From: Thiotrichaceae bacterium | Lineage (GTDB): Bacteria > Pseudomonadota > Gammaproteobacteria > Thiotrichales > Thiotrichaceae | Assembly: GCA_024762625.1 (NCBI GenBank) | Contig: JANTHA010000013.1 | Coordinates: 1-15,287 of the forward strand | Direction: 5' to 3' | DNA: 15,287 bases | Position numbers and translations under genes: made by a program | In this document: piece by piece, positions 7,044 to 14,249 of the stretch | Numbering within the stretch: the stretch's first letter is position 1 | Layout of the letters: each line of letters opens with the position of its first letter | Notes under the pieces: model-generated | Databases searched by the model: none | The model's input: the letters and a program-made list of their open reading frames with translations, nothing else | Told to the model about the DNA's origin: nothing

Positions 7044-9404
7044 ATGGCTAAAAACATCATCTGGCTGGATCAACTGGGTATTAACGATATTGACAAGGTC
7101 GGCGGCAAAAACGCCTCGCTGGGGGAGATGATTCAGAATTTGTCGCATCTGGGCGTACAGGTGCCGGGCGGCTTCGCCACCACCGCAGACGCCTACCGCG
7201 GCTTTCTCAAACAGGAGAAACTGGGAGAGCGCATCAACGCGGTACTGGATGCGCTGGATGTGGATGATATTGCGGCCTTGAGCCAGGCGGGAAGCCAGAT
7301 TCGCGAATGGATCATGGAGGTTCCCTTGCAGAGCGACCTGGAAGCGGACATAAATCAGGCCTATGCAAAACTGGAAGCGCAATACGGAAAACAGGTCAGC
7401 TGGGCGGTGCGATCTTCGGCCACCGCAGAAGATTTGCCAGATGCTTCTTTTGCCGGCCAGCAGGAAACCTTTCTGAATGTGCGGGGCGTTGACCATATCA
7501 AGGTCGCCATTCGCAAGGTATTTGCGTCATTATTTACCGACCGCGCTATCGCCTACCGCGTTCATCAATATTTTGATCACGCCAATGTGGCGCTGTCGGC
7601 GGGCGTCCAGAAAATGGTGCGCTCCGATATCGCCGCCAGCGGCGTGATGTTCACCCTGGATACCGAATCCGGTTTCCGCGATGTGGTGCTGATAACCGGC
7701 AGCTACGGACTCGGCGAAATGGTGGTGCAGGGCGCTGTCAACCCGGATGAGTTTTATGTCCATAAGCAAACCCTGGAGGCGGGTCGTCCCGCCGTGTTGC
7801 GCCGCACGCTTGGAACCAAGGCGATCAAGATGATTTTCGATGAAGCCGCCAATGCCAAAGAACCGGTTAAAATCGTGGATGTGGAGCTGCATGAACAGAG
7901 CATATTCTGTATCAATGACCAGCAGGTCGAAACTCTGGCGCGTTATGCGCAGTTAATTGAAGCGCATTACAAACGGCCCATGGACATAGAATGGGCGCTG
8001 GACGGGATTGATGGCGAGCTGTATATCGTACAGGCGCGGCCTGAAACCGTGCAAAGCAGGAAATCTGGTTTCGTCGAGAGCTTCAAGATCAGGGAGCGCG
8101 CAAAGGTGCTCACCGAAGGTCGCTCCATCGGCGGGCGCATTGGTGCGGGAACCGCCAAAGTCATTATGAGCTTGGACGATATGGATCAGATTCAGCCTGG
8201 CGATGTGCTGGTGACCGATATGACCGATCCGGACTGGGAGCCGATCATGAAGCGCGCCTCGGCGATCGTCACCAACCGCGGCGGGCGCACCTGTCACGCC
8301 GCCATTATTGCGCGTGAGCTGGGCGTACCCGCCGTGGTGGGCTGTGGCGATGCGACCAGCACCGTCAGGCATAATCGTGAGGTAACTGTGTCCTGCGCCG
8401 AGGGCGATACCGGCTATGTGTATGATGGCCTGCTGGATTTTGAATGCATCCGCACCGAGATTGAGAGAATGCCGGCGCTGGATTTAAAAATAATGATGAA
8501 TGTGGGCAATCCGGATCGCGCCTTTGATTTCTGCCAGATGCCCAATCAGGGAGTGGGTCTGGCGCGTATGGAATTCATAATCAATAACATGATTGGCATC
8601 CATCCGCGCGCACTGCTGGAAGTGGATTTGCAGGAGCCGCAAACGCAGCAAATCATCAAACAGCGCTCGCTGGCCTATGATAGCCCGCGTGAATTTTTCA
8701 TTCATAAAATCGTGGAGGGCGTGTCAACCCTGGCGGCGGCATTTTATGGCAAGCCGGTCATTCTGCGCCTGTCGGATTTCAAGTCCAATGAATACGCCAA
8801 TTTGATCGCTGGTGAAAAATACGAACCACGCGAAGAAAACCCGATGATCGGTTTCCGCGGCGCGGCGCGCTATATCAATAAAGAATTCAGGCCCTGTTTC
8901 GAGATGGAATGCGAAGCCATCAAGCGCGTCAGAAACGTGATGGGATTTACCAATGTGGAAGTCATGGTTCCCTTCGTGCGCACCCTTGAAGAAGCCAAAG
9001 CCGTGACCGAATTGCTCGCCGATAATGGCCTGGCGCGCGGTGAAAACGGCTTGCGTTTGATCATGATGTGCGAATTGCCATCCAATGCGGTGCTGGCTGA
9101 CGATTTTCTACAGTACTTTGATGGATTCTCGATCGGCTCAAATGACATGACCCAGCTCACCCTGGGACTGGATCGCGATTCCGCATTGATAGCGGCTGAT
9201 TTTGACGAACGCAATCCCGCCGTAAAGGCGATGCTCAAAATGGCCATCGACGCCTGCAACAAACAAGGGAAATACATCGGTATTTGCGGCCAGGGTCCCT
9301 CGGATTACCCGGAGCTGGCCGAATGGCTTATGCAGCAGGGCATCGCCAGCGTATCCCTGAACCCGGATACGGTGGTGTCTACCTGGAACAGGCTGGCGAA
9401 ATAG
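7044..9404 (+). CDS. ppsA: Phosphoenolpyruvate synthase
   Basis: A 786-residue enzyme that makes PEP, AMP and phosphate from pyruvate, ATP and water, the entry to gluconeogenesis from C3 compounds. The N-terminal ATP-grasp domain begins [11 protein letters not shown] and includes [20 protein letters not shown]. The swivelling phospho-His domain has [15 protein letters not shown] with His418 as the phosphoryl carrier. The C-terminal pyruvate/PEP barrel carries [16 protein letters not shown] and [12 protein letters not shown] with the catalytic Cys748. Length matches E. coli PpsA (792). The Thr before His418, in RTCH, is the site PpsR modifies in known systems. AGGA nine bases before the ATG is a good ribosome binding site. 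A REP element starts four bases after the stop. Confidence 0.97.
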   Translation: MAKNIIWLDQLGINDIDKVGGKNASLGEMIQNLSHLGVQVPGGFATTADAYRGFLKQEKLGERINAVLDALDVDDIAALSQAGSQIREWIMEVPLQSDLEADINQAYAKLEAQYGKQVSWAVRSSATAEDLPDASFAGQQETFLNVRGVDHIKVAIRKVFASLFTDRAIAYRVHQYFDHANVALSAGVQKMVRSDIAASGVMFTLDTESGFRDVVLITGSYGLGEMVVQGAVNPDEFYVHKQTLEAGRPAVLRRTLGTKAIKMIFDEAANAKEPVKIVDVELHEQSIFCINDQQVETLARYAQLIEAHYKRPMDIEWALDGIDGELYIVQARPETVQSRKSGFVESFKIRERAKVLTEGRSIGGRIGAGTAKVIMSLDDMDQIQPGDVLVTDMTDPDWEPIMKRASAIVTNRGGRTCHAAIIARELGVPAVVGCGDATSTVRHNREVTVSCAEGDTGYVYDGLLDFECIRTEIERMPALDLKIMMNVGNPDRAFDFCQMPNQGVGLARMEFIINNMIGIHPRALLEVDLQEPQTQQIIKQRSLAYDSPREFFIHKIVEGVSTLAAAFYGKPVILRLSDFKSNEYANLIAGEKYEPREENPMIGFRGAARYINKEFRPCFEMECEAIKRVRNVMGFTNVEVMVPFVRTLEEAKAVTELLADNGLARGENGLRLIMMCELPSNAVLADDFLQYFDGFSIGSNDMTQLTLGLDRDSALIAADFDERNPAVKAMLKMAIDACNKQGKYIGICGQGPSDYPELAEWLMQQGIASVSLNPDTVVSTWNRLAK

Positions 9405-9408
9405 TTTT

Positions 9409-9438
9409 GGGCAACCACAAGGGATTGCCCCTACGGCG
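9409..9438. repeat. REP element upstream of the RAYT gene
   Basis: A palindromic element whose outer arms GGGCAA (9409-9414) and TTGCCC (9425-9430) pair, followed by CCTACGGCG. The same 30 bases recur exactly at 9857-9886 inside the transposase gene. It occupies the short gap between ppsA and the transposase, the usual place for REPs recognised by a linked RAYT. No T-run follows, so it is not a standard terminator, though it could protect the ppsA mRNA 3' end. Confidence 0.85.
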
Positions 9439-9451
9439 TAATGAATAAAAT

Positions 9452-10141
9452 ATGAAATACGACCCAAACATTCATCATCGAAAATCCATTCGTTTAAAAA
9501 ATTATGATTATTCGCAGGCGGGTTTCTATTTTGTCACCATTGTGACGCAGAACCGTGAATGTCTGTTTGGTGATATCGTCGGTGGTGAAATGATTTTGAA
9601 TAATGTTGGGACAATGGTTAAAAACCAATGGATTGCATTAACAAAACGATACCCAAATATCCAATTGCACGAAAATTGCGTAATGCCCAATCATTTCCAC
9701 GCCATATTAGAAATCCCCGTAGGGGCGACCCTTGTGGTCGCCCAAAACCAGGTCGCCCAAAACCAGGTCGCCCAAAATAAAATATTGCATTCGCAATCAG
9801 GGCAACCACAAACAGGGCAACCACAACCAAAAACAGGGCAACCACAACGAAAAACAGGGCAACCACAAGGGATTGCCCCTACGGCGGTTGGGGATATCGT
9901 TGGGGCGTTTAAATCGATTGTTACCAATGAATATATTCGTGGTGTGAAAAATAACGGCTGGCAACGATTTGACGGTAAATTGTGGCAACGTAATTATTGG
10001 GAACACATTATCCGCAATGAAAACGAATATCAACGCATTGCCCGATATATTATTGATAACCCCCAAAAATGGGATCTGGATAAATTAAACGGTGGTGCAG
10101 GTAATCAGATTATGGAAACAGGCAGAGCTTATTGCAAATGA
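9452..10141 (+). CDS. REP-associated tyrosine transposase (RAYT) with an in-frame repeat insert
   Basis: A 229-residue Y1-type HUH transposase of the IS200-like/RAYT family, which nicks single-stranded REP DNA. The start KSIRLKNYDYSQAGFYFVTI and VMPNHFHAILE (HFH metal site, residues 81-83) are typical. The C-terminal WQRNYWEHIIRNENEYQRIA plus RYIIDNP holds the presumed nucleophile (Tyr193 or Tyr199). Relatives are usually 150-180 residues; the extra length is a low-complexity block (about residues 90-145) made of translated REPs and short tandem repeats, rich in Gln, Pro and Val. That block lies between the HUH strand and the GDIVGAFKSI helix. The frame is intact, so the gene may be functional. 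The DNA is more AT-rich than ppsA before it, which suggests acquisition. It sits alone between ppsA and sdhE. Confidence 0.92.
   Translation: MKYDPNIHHRKSIRLKNYDYSQAGFYFVTIVTQNRECLFGDIVGGEMILNNVGTMVKNQWIALTKRYPNIQLHENCVMPNHFHAILEIPVGATLVVAQNQVAQNQVAQNKILHSQSGQPQTGQPQPKTGQPQRKTGQPQGIAPTAVGDIVGAFKSIVTNEYIRGVKNNGWQRFDGKLWQRNYWEHIIRNENEYQRIARYIIDNPQKWDLDKLNGGAGNQIMETGRAYCK
9719..9743 (+). repeat. REP element inside the RAYT gene, forward copy
   Basis: GTAGGGGCGACC followed by GGTCGCCC forms a perfect 8-bp stem (9723-9730 with 9736-9743) around a CTTGT loop. It is related to the inverse complement of the REP at 9857-9886, but several stem positions differ as compensating pairs (CG to CA/TG). It is translated in frame as VGATLVVA. 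Confidence 0.85.
9736..9780 (+). repeat. Three 15-bp tandem repeats of a REP half-site within the RAYT gene
   Basis: The unit GGTCGCCCAAAACCA occurs at 9736-9750 and 9751-9765, and with two changes at 9766-9780. Each unit contains the right half of the forward REP and adds five codons (translated as VAQNQ). The repeats could arise by replication slippage without breaking the reading frame. Confidence 0.9.
9798..9882 (+). repeat. Four tandem REP half-sites ending in a full inverted REP
   Basis: CAGGGCAACCACAA begins at 9798, 9813, 9834 and 9855, giving unit lengths of 15, 21 and 21 bases, all multiples of three. The last unit continues into the full hairpin ending at 9882. Translation gives repeated GQPQ. 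Units 2 and 3 carry an added seven-base A-rich spacer. Spacing is too short and the repeat too small for a CRISPR. Confidence 0.9.
9857..9886 (-). repeat. REP element inside the RAYT gene, reverse copy
   Basis: An exact 30-base copy of the REP at 9409-9438. It faces the forward REP at 9719-9743, so the two opposed REPs with the tandem half-sites between them form a BIME-like unit wholly inside the coding sequence. It is translated as GQPQGIAPTA. Confidence 0.88.
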
Positions 10142-10262
10142 GTTACCGAACATTTTATAAGTAATTTATTTTGAAAATAAAGCGCATCAGCAGCTAGCAT
10201 CATTTTATTCCTATAACGAGATGACTGCTTCTGGCGGCATCAGGAAAAACAGGCGGATTTTT

Positions 10263-10271
10263 TGTTATACT
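10263..10271 (+). promoter_or_regulatory. Extended -10 promoter for sdhE-ygfX
   Basis: TGTTATACT is an extended -10 element (TGn followed by TATACT at 10266-10271), 32 bases before the sdhE ATG. No good -35 lies 17 bases upstream, which is tolerated when the TG extension is present. It is followed by AGAGG (10287-10291), a plausible ribosome binding site 11 bases from the ATG. Confidence 0.5.
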
Positions 10272-10302
10272 AGGCGCTTTCTGAACAGAGGTTCTTGCTT
10301 GT

Positions 10303-10557
10303 ATGAACCAGGTTGAAATAGACAATCGCCTGCGCTGGAAATGCCGCCGGGGGATGCTGGAACTGGATATTCTGCTTCAGGGTTTTTTGCGCAATGGCTA
10401 TGCTGCGCTGGATGAGGACGATGTGTTGAGATTCGCGCAATTACTGGATTATGAGGACAATCCCTTGTTTGATTTGTTGATGGGGCATATGCAGCCTGCG
10501 GATCGGGCTTTCGCGCCCTTGTTGCAGGCGATCCGTCGCTCTGTAAGGTCTGATTGA
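10303..10557 (+). CDS. sdhE: Succinate dehydrogenase assembly factor SdhE (FAD flavinator)
   Basis: An 84-residue cytoplasmic protein that promotes covalent FAD attachment to the flavoprotein subunit of succinate dehydrogenase. The signature RGMLELD (residues 16-22, the RGxxE motif) follows RLRWKCR, and YEDNPLFDLLMG lies in the second half. Length matches E. coli SdhE (88, formerly YgfY/CptB). It is followed after six bases by ygfX, its usual partner gene. The start codon is the only ATG ahead of the motif. Confidence 0.93.
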   Translation: MNQVEIDNRLRWKCRRGMLELDILLQGFLRNGYAALDEDDVLRFAQLLDYEDNPLFDLLMGHMQPADRAFAPLLQAIRRSVRSD

Positions 10558-10563
10558 GTCTGG

Positions 10564-11019
10564 ATGCGCATCAGTGTCAGGCCTACCTGGTTCACCCGGC
10601 TCCTGGTGCTCGCGCCGCATCTTGCCGCCGTTATCGCAGTGCTGTTGTTGCCGCCTTTTCCTTTGTTTTTGCGCCTGGGTTTGCTTGCCGCGATTGTTTT
10701 TTCCTTCGTTTATTATTATCGCCTGCATGTGTTGCAGCGTTCGTCCCGTTCTGTAGTGCAAATTGAACAGGATGCGGCGCAAAACTGGTTGGCGACGATT
10801 GCGGATCAGGATGGTGAGAATAGGGTAGCGCAGTTGAATTTGCGGGTCAGCAGTTTTGTCAGCCCTTTTTTACTGGTTTTAAATTTCAAAGGGCTGGACA
10901 ATGCCAGTTACACGGCGCTGATTACGCCAGGCGGTATGCCGGAACAGGATTTTCGTCGTTTGCGGGTGCGTCTTAAAACCTTAAACCTAAATTCCTCAGT
11001 TGAACGCTACAATGACTAA
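10564..11019 (+). CDS. ygfX: YgfX-family inner membrane protein
   Basis: A 151-residue membrane protein paired with SdhE. Two membrane segments lie at about residues 12-30 and 34-52, then a cytoplasmic domain ends in FRRLRVRLK, which is typical of the family. E. coli YgfX (CptA) was described as a toxin acting on FtsZ and MreB with SdhE/CptB as antidote; whether that holds here is unknown. The last 12 residues (LNLNSSVERYND) are encoded by the left copy of a repeat end (10981-11005) and the bases after it, so the natural C-terminus has probably been replaced. No clear ribosome binding site precedes the ATG; coupling to sdhE is likely. Confidence 0.85.
   Translation: MRISVRPTWFTRLLVLAPHLAAVIAVLLLPPFPLFLRLGLLAAIVFSFVYYYRLHVLQRSSRSVVQIEQDAAQNWLATIADQDGENRVAQLNLRVSSFVSPFLLVLNFKGLDNASYTALITPGGMPEQDFRRLRVRLKTLNLNSSVERYND
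10981..11005. repeat. Inverted copy of the end of the palindromic repeat, inside the 3' end of ygfX
   Basis: These 25 bases match the reverse complement of 11201-11225 at 22 positions (shared core CCTCAGTTGA and CCTAAA). They could be the terminal inverted repeat of a small element spanning 10981-11225, or a second fragment of the same repeat. They lie within the last codons of ygfX. Confidence 0.75.
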
Positions 11020-11069
11020 TAAGCTTATGAATTATTAAATATATAAGAAAATTATTAATCTCACTTACA

Positions 11070-11225
11070 GGGTGAAGTCGCTTCAGGCTGGATTGCACAA
11101 CTGTGATGGCGCATGCCTGCGTTATAACTGCTTGAAAGGGAATAACCATTCCGCGCAGTTACGCCTTGACCTGCACCACCACAGCCGCACACTCAAGCCT
11201 GCTCAACTGAGGATTTTAGGTTGAA
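11070..11225. repeat. Large imperfect palindromic repeat (MITE-like) between ygfX and the L,D-transpeptidase gene
   Basis: This element fills most of the 257-base gap between converging genes. It folds in nested fashion: TGTGATGGCGCATGCC (11102-11117) pairs imperfectly with 11168-11183 (12 of 16). Inside that, TAACTGC (11125-11131) pairs with GCAGTTA (11155-11161). Innermost, GGAAT (11139-11143) pairs with ATTCC (11148-11152) over an AACC loop. The outer flank also pairs weakly, with AGGCT near 11085 against AGCCT near 11196. A shortened copy lies at 15218-15264. It may act as a two-way transcription barrier, but no T-run is evident. One frame is open for 50 codons (GTG at 11072 to TGA at 11224). 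Confidence 0.78.
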
Positions 11226-11276
11226 CCAAACCAGTCTAGTTGGTTAATCTGCTCTTGAGCCGATCCGGAAACTGTG

Positions 11277-12005
11277 TTATTCAATGATATCAACCAGGGT
11301 TCCAGGGGGAACTTTATCAAACAGTTCTATGACGTTCCGGTTGCTCATGCGTATGCAGCCATGCGATGCGGGTTTGCCGAGCCGGCCTTCTTCATCGGTG
11401 CCGTGGATATAGATGTAGCGCGCATGGGAATCGACCTTACCGCCTTTGTTGACGCCTGGCTCCATGCCGGATAGCCACAGAATGCGCGTGGTGACGTTGT
11501 CGGCCTTGCTGCGCGCACCGGGTTGAGTCAATATTTCGGCGATGCGGCCGGTGTTTTGGCGCGCCTTGAAAATGGTTCCCGGGGCAGCCTTATCCCCGAA
11601 CTTCTGGGCGACCCGGTGTACGCCTAGCGGTGTTTTGTTGCTGCCGCTGCGACTGCCGAGGCCAGCTTCGGCGGTGGAAATGACATAGCCTGCGCTGACC
11701 CGCTTATTTTCGATGAGATACAGCTTTTGTTCGCTGGCGGAAATGATGATAAGCGGGTCAAGCGAGTGTTGCGAAAAGCGTTTGCCAAGGTCGTTCAGAA
11801 TTGGCTTGAATGCACCGATATCCGGCAGCTTATGTGCATCAGGTGTTGCGCCGCTTGCATTTTCATTGGCGGCTGTGGATTTCTTCACGGGGTGCGTCAA
11901 CGGGCTGGGTGGAGTTGCTAATAGTTTGATGCCCAGTAATCCGCTAATCGCTGTCAGACATGTCAATAGCAGCCATTTTTTTGTCTTTTTTGTTCTTTTT
12001 TGCAT
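11277..12005 (-). CDS. L,D-transpeptidase (YkuD family), membrane-anchored or exported
   Basis: A 242-residue enzyme that cross-links peptidoglycan or attaches proteins to it in the periplasm. The catalytic motif reads [20 protein letters not shown] then [14 protein letters not shown], with His215 and nucleophile Cys217. [20 protein letters not shown] plus KTPLGVHRV is typical of the fold's start. I chose the ATG at 12005 ([20 protein letters not shown]), which gives a basic N-terminus and hydrophobic signal/anchor segment at about residues 11-26. The longer start at 12044 lacks a ribosome binding site and puts 13 non-signal residues in front, while GAGG lies before 12005. A linker rich in Pro, Ala and Ser follows. 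The start overlaps the 3' end of purF by 62 bases in another frame, so it is read from the pur transcript or a promoter within purF. Confidence 0.92.
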   Translation of the reverse strand: MQKRTKKTKKWLLLTCLTAISGLLGIKLLATPPSPLTHPVKKSTAANENASGATPDAHKLPDIGAFKPILNDLGKRFSQHSLDPLIIISASEQKLYLIENKRVSAGYVISTAEAGLGSRSGSNKTPLGVHRVAQKFGDKAAPGTIFKARQNTGRIAEILTQPGARSKADNVTTRILWLSGMEPGVNKGGKVDSHARYIYIHGTDEEGRLGKPASHGCIRMSNRNVIELFDKVPPGTLVDIIE

Positions 12006-13449
12006 CAGCTCGACGTTCCTCAAGTTCAGTAAAATAGCCATCATCCGCGCCGGTCACGTACTGGCCGGTAAATACCGAGCAGTCGAATTCCTTTAGCTCG
12101 GGATTGCCGGTGTTTACTGCTTTGATCAGGTCTTCAAGATCCTGATAGACCAGGCGGTCGGCGCCGATGGCTTTTGCAACGTCGGCTTCGCTTTTGTCGT
12201 GGGCAATCAGCTCGTTGGCTGCAGGCATGTCAATACCGTAAATATTAGGGTAGCGGATAGCCGGTGAGGCTGAGGCGAAATAAACCTTTTTCGCGCCGGA
12301 GTCCCTGGCCATTTGAACAATTTCTTTTGAAGTAGTTCCGCGCACAATGGAATCATCAACCAGCATTACGTTTTTTCCCTTGAATTCAATGTCCAGCGGG
12401 TTTAATTTACGGCGCACTGATTTTTTACGCTGGGTCTGCCCTGGCATAATGAACGTGCGTCCGATGTAGCGGTTTTTAATAAAGCCTTCGCGGTAGGGGA
12501 CGCCAAGGGTCAGCGCCATTTCATGCGCCGATGTGCGGCTGGTGTCGGGGATCGGGATGATCACGTCAATATCGTGGTTTTTCCATTCGCGTTGAATTTT
12601 GTCAGCCAGGCGGTGCCCCATGCGCATGCGCGCCTTGTGGACAAACACATTATCAATTATTGAGTCTGGACGCGCAAAGTAGACATATTCAAATATACAG
12701 GTGTTGTAAACCGGGTTTTCGGCGCACTGTTGGGTGTAGACCTCGCCGTGGTCGGTAATATAGATTGCTTCGCCAGGTTCAATGTCGCGAACAATGTCAT
12801 ATCCCTGGGTGACTAATGCGACGCTTTCCGAAGCCAGCATGTAGTCTGTACCCTTTTCGGTTTCGCGTTTGCCGTAAACCAGCGGACGAATGCCATGAGG
12901 ATCGCGAAAGCCGACAACGCCATCGCGCGTAATCATGGCGACAACGGCATAAGCACCTTCACAACGCCTGTGAACACCCTGGACGGCGGTAAAAATTTCT
13001 TCCGGGTGCACCCGATATGCTTCGCATTTTTGCAGTTCCTGGGCAAAAATATTGAGTAGCACTTCTGAATCCGACTCTGTGTTTATGTGTCGGCGATCCT
13101 GCATGTAGAGTTCTTTTTTGAGCGCTTCCGAATTAGTCAGGTTGCCGTTGTGCGCCAGTGAAATGCCATAGGGCGAGTTGACATAAAAGGGCTGTGCTTC
13201 CGAATTGGATGACGAGCCGGCTGTAGGGTAGCGTAAATGACCAATCCCCATATTGCCAACCAGACGGCGCATATGTTGTTCGCGAAAAACATCTGTCACC
13301 AGGCCGTTTTTACGTCGTATGTAGAGATGCTTGCCATCGCTTGTGACAATGCCGGCGGCATCCTGTCCGCGATGCTGAAGGACAAGCAGCCCATCATACA
13401 GTTCCTGATTAACGGGTTCGTGGCTTACAATGCCGATTATTCCACACAT
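11944..13449 (-). CDS. purF: Amidophosphoribosyltransferase
   Basis: A 501-residue enzyme that catalyses the first committed step of purine synthesis, PRPP plus glutamine to phosphoribosylamine. MCGIIGIV gives Cys2 as the Ntn glutaminase nucleophile with no propeptide, as in E. coli and unlike the Bacillus enzyme. [10 protein letters not shown] and [19 protein letters not shown] are glutaminase motifs. The PRTase domain has [17 protein letters not shown], with the PRPP loop at residues 364-374. The C-terminus is unusually lysine-rich ([18 protein letters not shown]) and is also read in another frame as the start of the L,D-transpeptidase. It follows cvpA by 56 bases in the same direction, the classic cvpA-purF order. 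A perfect palindrome lies in its 5' leader. Confidence 0.97.
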   Translation of the reverse strand: MCGIIGIVSHEPVNQELYDGLLVLQHRGQDAAGIVTSDGKHLYIRRKNGLVTDVFREQHMRRLVGNMGIGHLRYPTAGSSSNSEAQPFYVNSPYGISLAHNGNLTNSEALKKELYMQDRRHINTESDSEVLLNIFAQELQKCEAYRVHPEEIFTAVQGVHRRCEGAYAVVAMITRDGVVGFRDPHGIRPLVYGKRETEKGTDYMLASESVALVTQGYDIVRDIEPGEAIYITDHGEVYTQQCAENPVYNTCIFEYVYFARPDSIIDNVFVHKARMRMGHRLADKIQREWKNHDIDVIIPIPDTSRTSAHEMALTLGVPYREGFIKNRYIGRTFIMPGQTQRKKSVRRKLNPLDIEFKGKNVMLVDDSIVRGTTSKEIVQMARDSGAKKVYFASASPAIRYPNIYGIDMPAANELIAHDKSEADVAKAIGADRLVYQDLEDLIKAVNTGNPELKEFDCSVFTGQYVTGADDGYFTELEERRADAKKNKKDKKMAAIDMSDSD

Positions 13450-13478
13450 GGATTCTTACCGTGTTTTTGAACTACTGG

Positions 13479-13497
13479 AACGACGCCAGGCGTCGTT
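13479..13497. promoter_or_regulatory. Perfect 19-base palindrome in the cvpA-purF gap
   Basis: AACGACGCC (13479-13487) and GGCGTCGTT (13489-13497) are exact inverse complements around a single central base. It lies between the cvpA stop and the purF start, 30 bases before the purF ATG on the transcribed strand. It does not match the PurR operator known from E. coli (ACGCAAACGTTTNC type). It could be an operator for a different regulator or an mRNA hairpin tuning purF. No T-run follows it in the minus direction, so it is not a plain terminator. Confidence 0.6.
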
Positions 13498-13505
13498 TGA
13501 AAAAC

Positions 13506-14093
13506 TTACTGGGTTGTTGTGTCATCAGAAGGGTTTACCGTGTTTTCTGAAGGTGATGATAGAGGTTCAGACTGGGGCGCAGTTTCAGCAGGTCTGATAT
13601 TGTCGTTGATAAGCTTGTTCATATCATCCGGAACCAATGTTTTTAGCCATTCGGCGGCTTCCTGAAATTTAGGTACAAAGTTTGATTGCCGCCAACTGTC
13701 CTGATTGGGGAATTCGGTAAGCCCCAGCAGCATCACTATTAATGTAATGGCTAATGCGCCTAATGCAATACCCAGACCTGCGCCTAGAATACGGTCAAAG
13801 GTTCCCAGACCGACGGCTGATACCGCTTTCCCGAACAGGTAGTTGATAATGGCGCCAGCAATTAATACGCCTAAAAAGATCAACAGCGCCGCGAGTCCGA
13901 TCTGGGCGACTTCATTGCCGAGCTTGATGGGCAATGCGCTCGCCAGTTGATCCTTGAATTTGATGGCCAGCAGGATCGCGGCTGACCAGGTCGCAAGAAA
14001 AATCGCCATCCAGACAAAGCCGCGCATAAAACCAATCAGCGCTGTAATCAGGATGATGACCGCAATAGCGACATCAATAACATTGAAATCCAT
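13506..14093 (-). CDS. cvpA: CvpA family inner membrane protein
   Basis: A 195-residue protein with four membrane segments, about residues 5-24, 29-46, 64-88 and 103-127. The N-terminus MDFNVIDVAIAVIILITALI then GFMRGF is typical of CvpA, named for its need in colicin V production and located before purF in many Proteobacteria. Its molecular role is unsettled; it has been tied to envelope tolerance. The C-terminal 35 residues are a Pro/Ser/Thr-rich tail longer than in E. coli CvpA (162 residues). AGAGGA stands 11 bases before the ATG. It lies between the SPOR gene (156-base gap) and purF. Confidence 0.93.
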   Translation of the reverse strand: MDFNVIDVAIAVIILITALIGFMRGFVWMAIFLATWSAAILLAIKFKDQLASALPIKLGNEVAQIGLAALLIFLGVLIAGAIINYLFGKAVSAVGLGTFDRILGAGLGIALGALAITLIVMLLGLTEFPNQDSWRQSNFVPKFQEAAEWLKTLVPDDMNKLINDNIRPAETAPQSEPLSSPSENTVNPSDDTTTQ

Positions 14094-14249
14094 GTTTGGG
14101 AATATCCTCTATGGTTGATTGGATATCAGTACAACGTCAGCGCCATGCCATTTTTCATTCATACTTAAGTGACTCGATGTGGCATGATCTTTAAAATACA
14201 GAATTACTATCCGGGCGCTTAGATTTAAATCGCCTTGTATTAATTACTG

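Noticed and set aside
6301..8372. Several 120-141 codon minus-strand frames inside ppsR and ppsA
   Set aside because: They lie antisense to fully conserved enzymes and show no recognisable domain or ribosome binding site.
9409..9434. REP hairpin after ppsA as a rho-independent terminator
   Set aside because: The stem is interrupted and no T-run follows on the plus strand. Exact identity with the REP in the transposase gene explains it better.
9736..9882. Short regularly spaced repeats resembling a CRISPR array
   Set aside because: Units are 15-21 bases with no real spacers, are in frame inside a transposase, and derive from REP half-sites. No cas genes are present.
10441..10782. 113-codon minus-strand frame across sdhE and ygfX
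   Set aside because: It is antisense to two recognised genes and encodes a Gln/Arg-rich sequence without motifs.
10564..11019. sdhE-ygfX as a proven toxin-antitoxin pair
   Set aside because: The CptAB label comes from E. coli work, and SdhE's established function is flavinylation. Nothing in this sequence shows toxicity, so I kept the neutral names.
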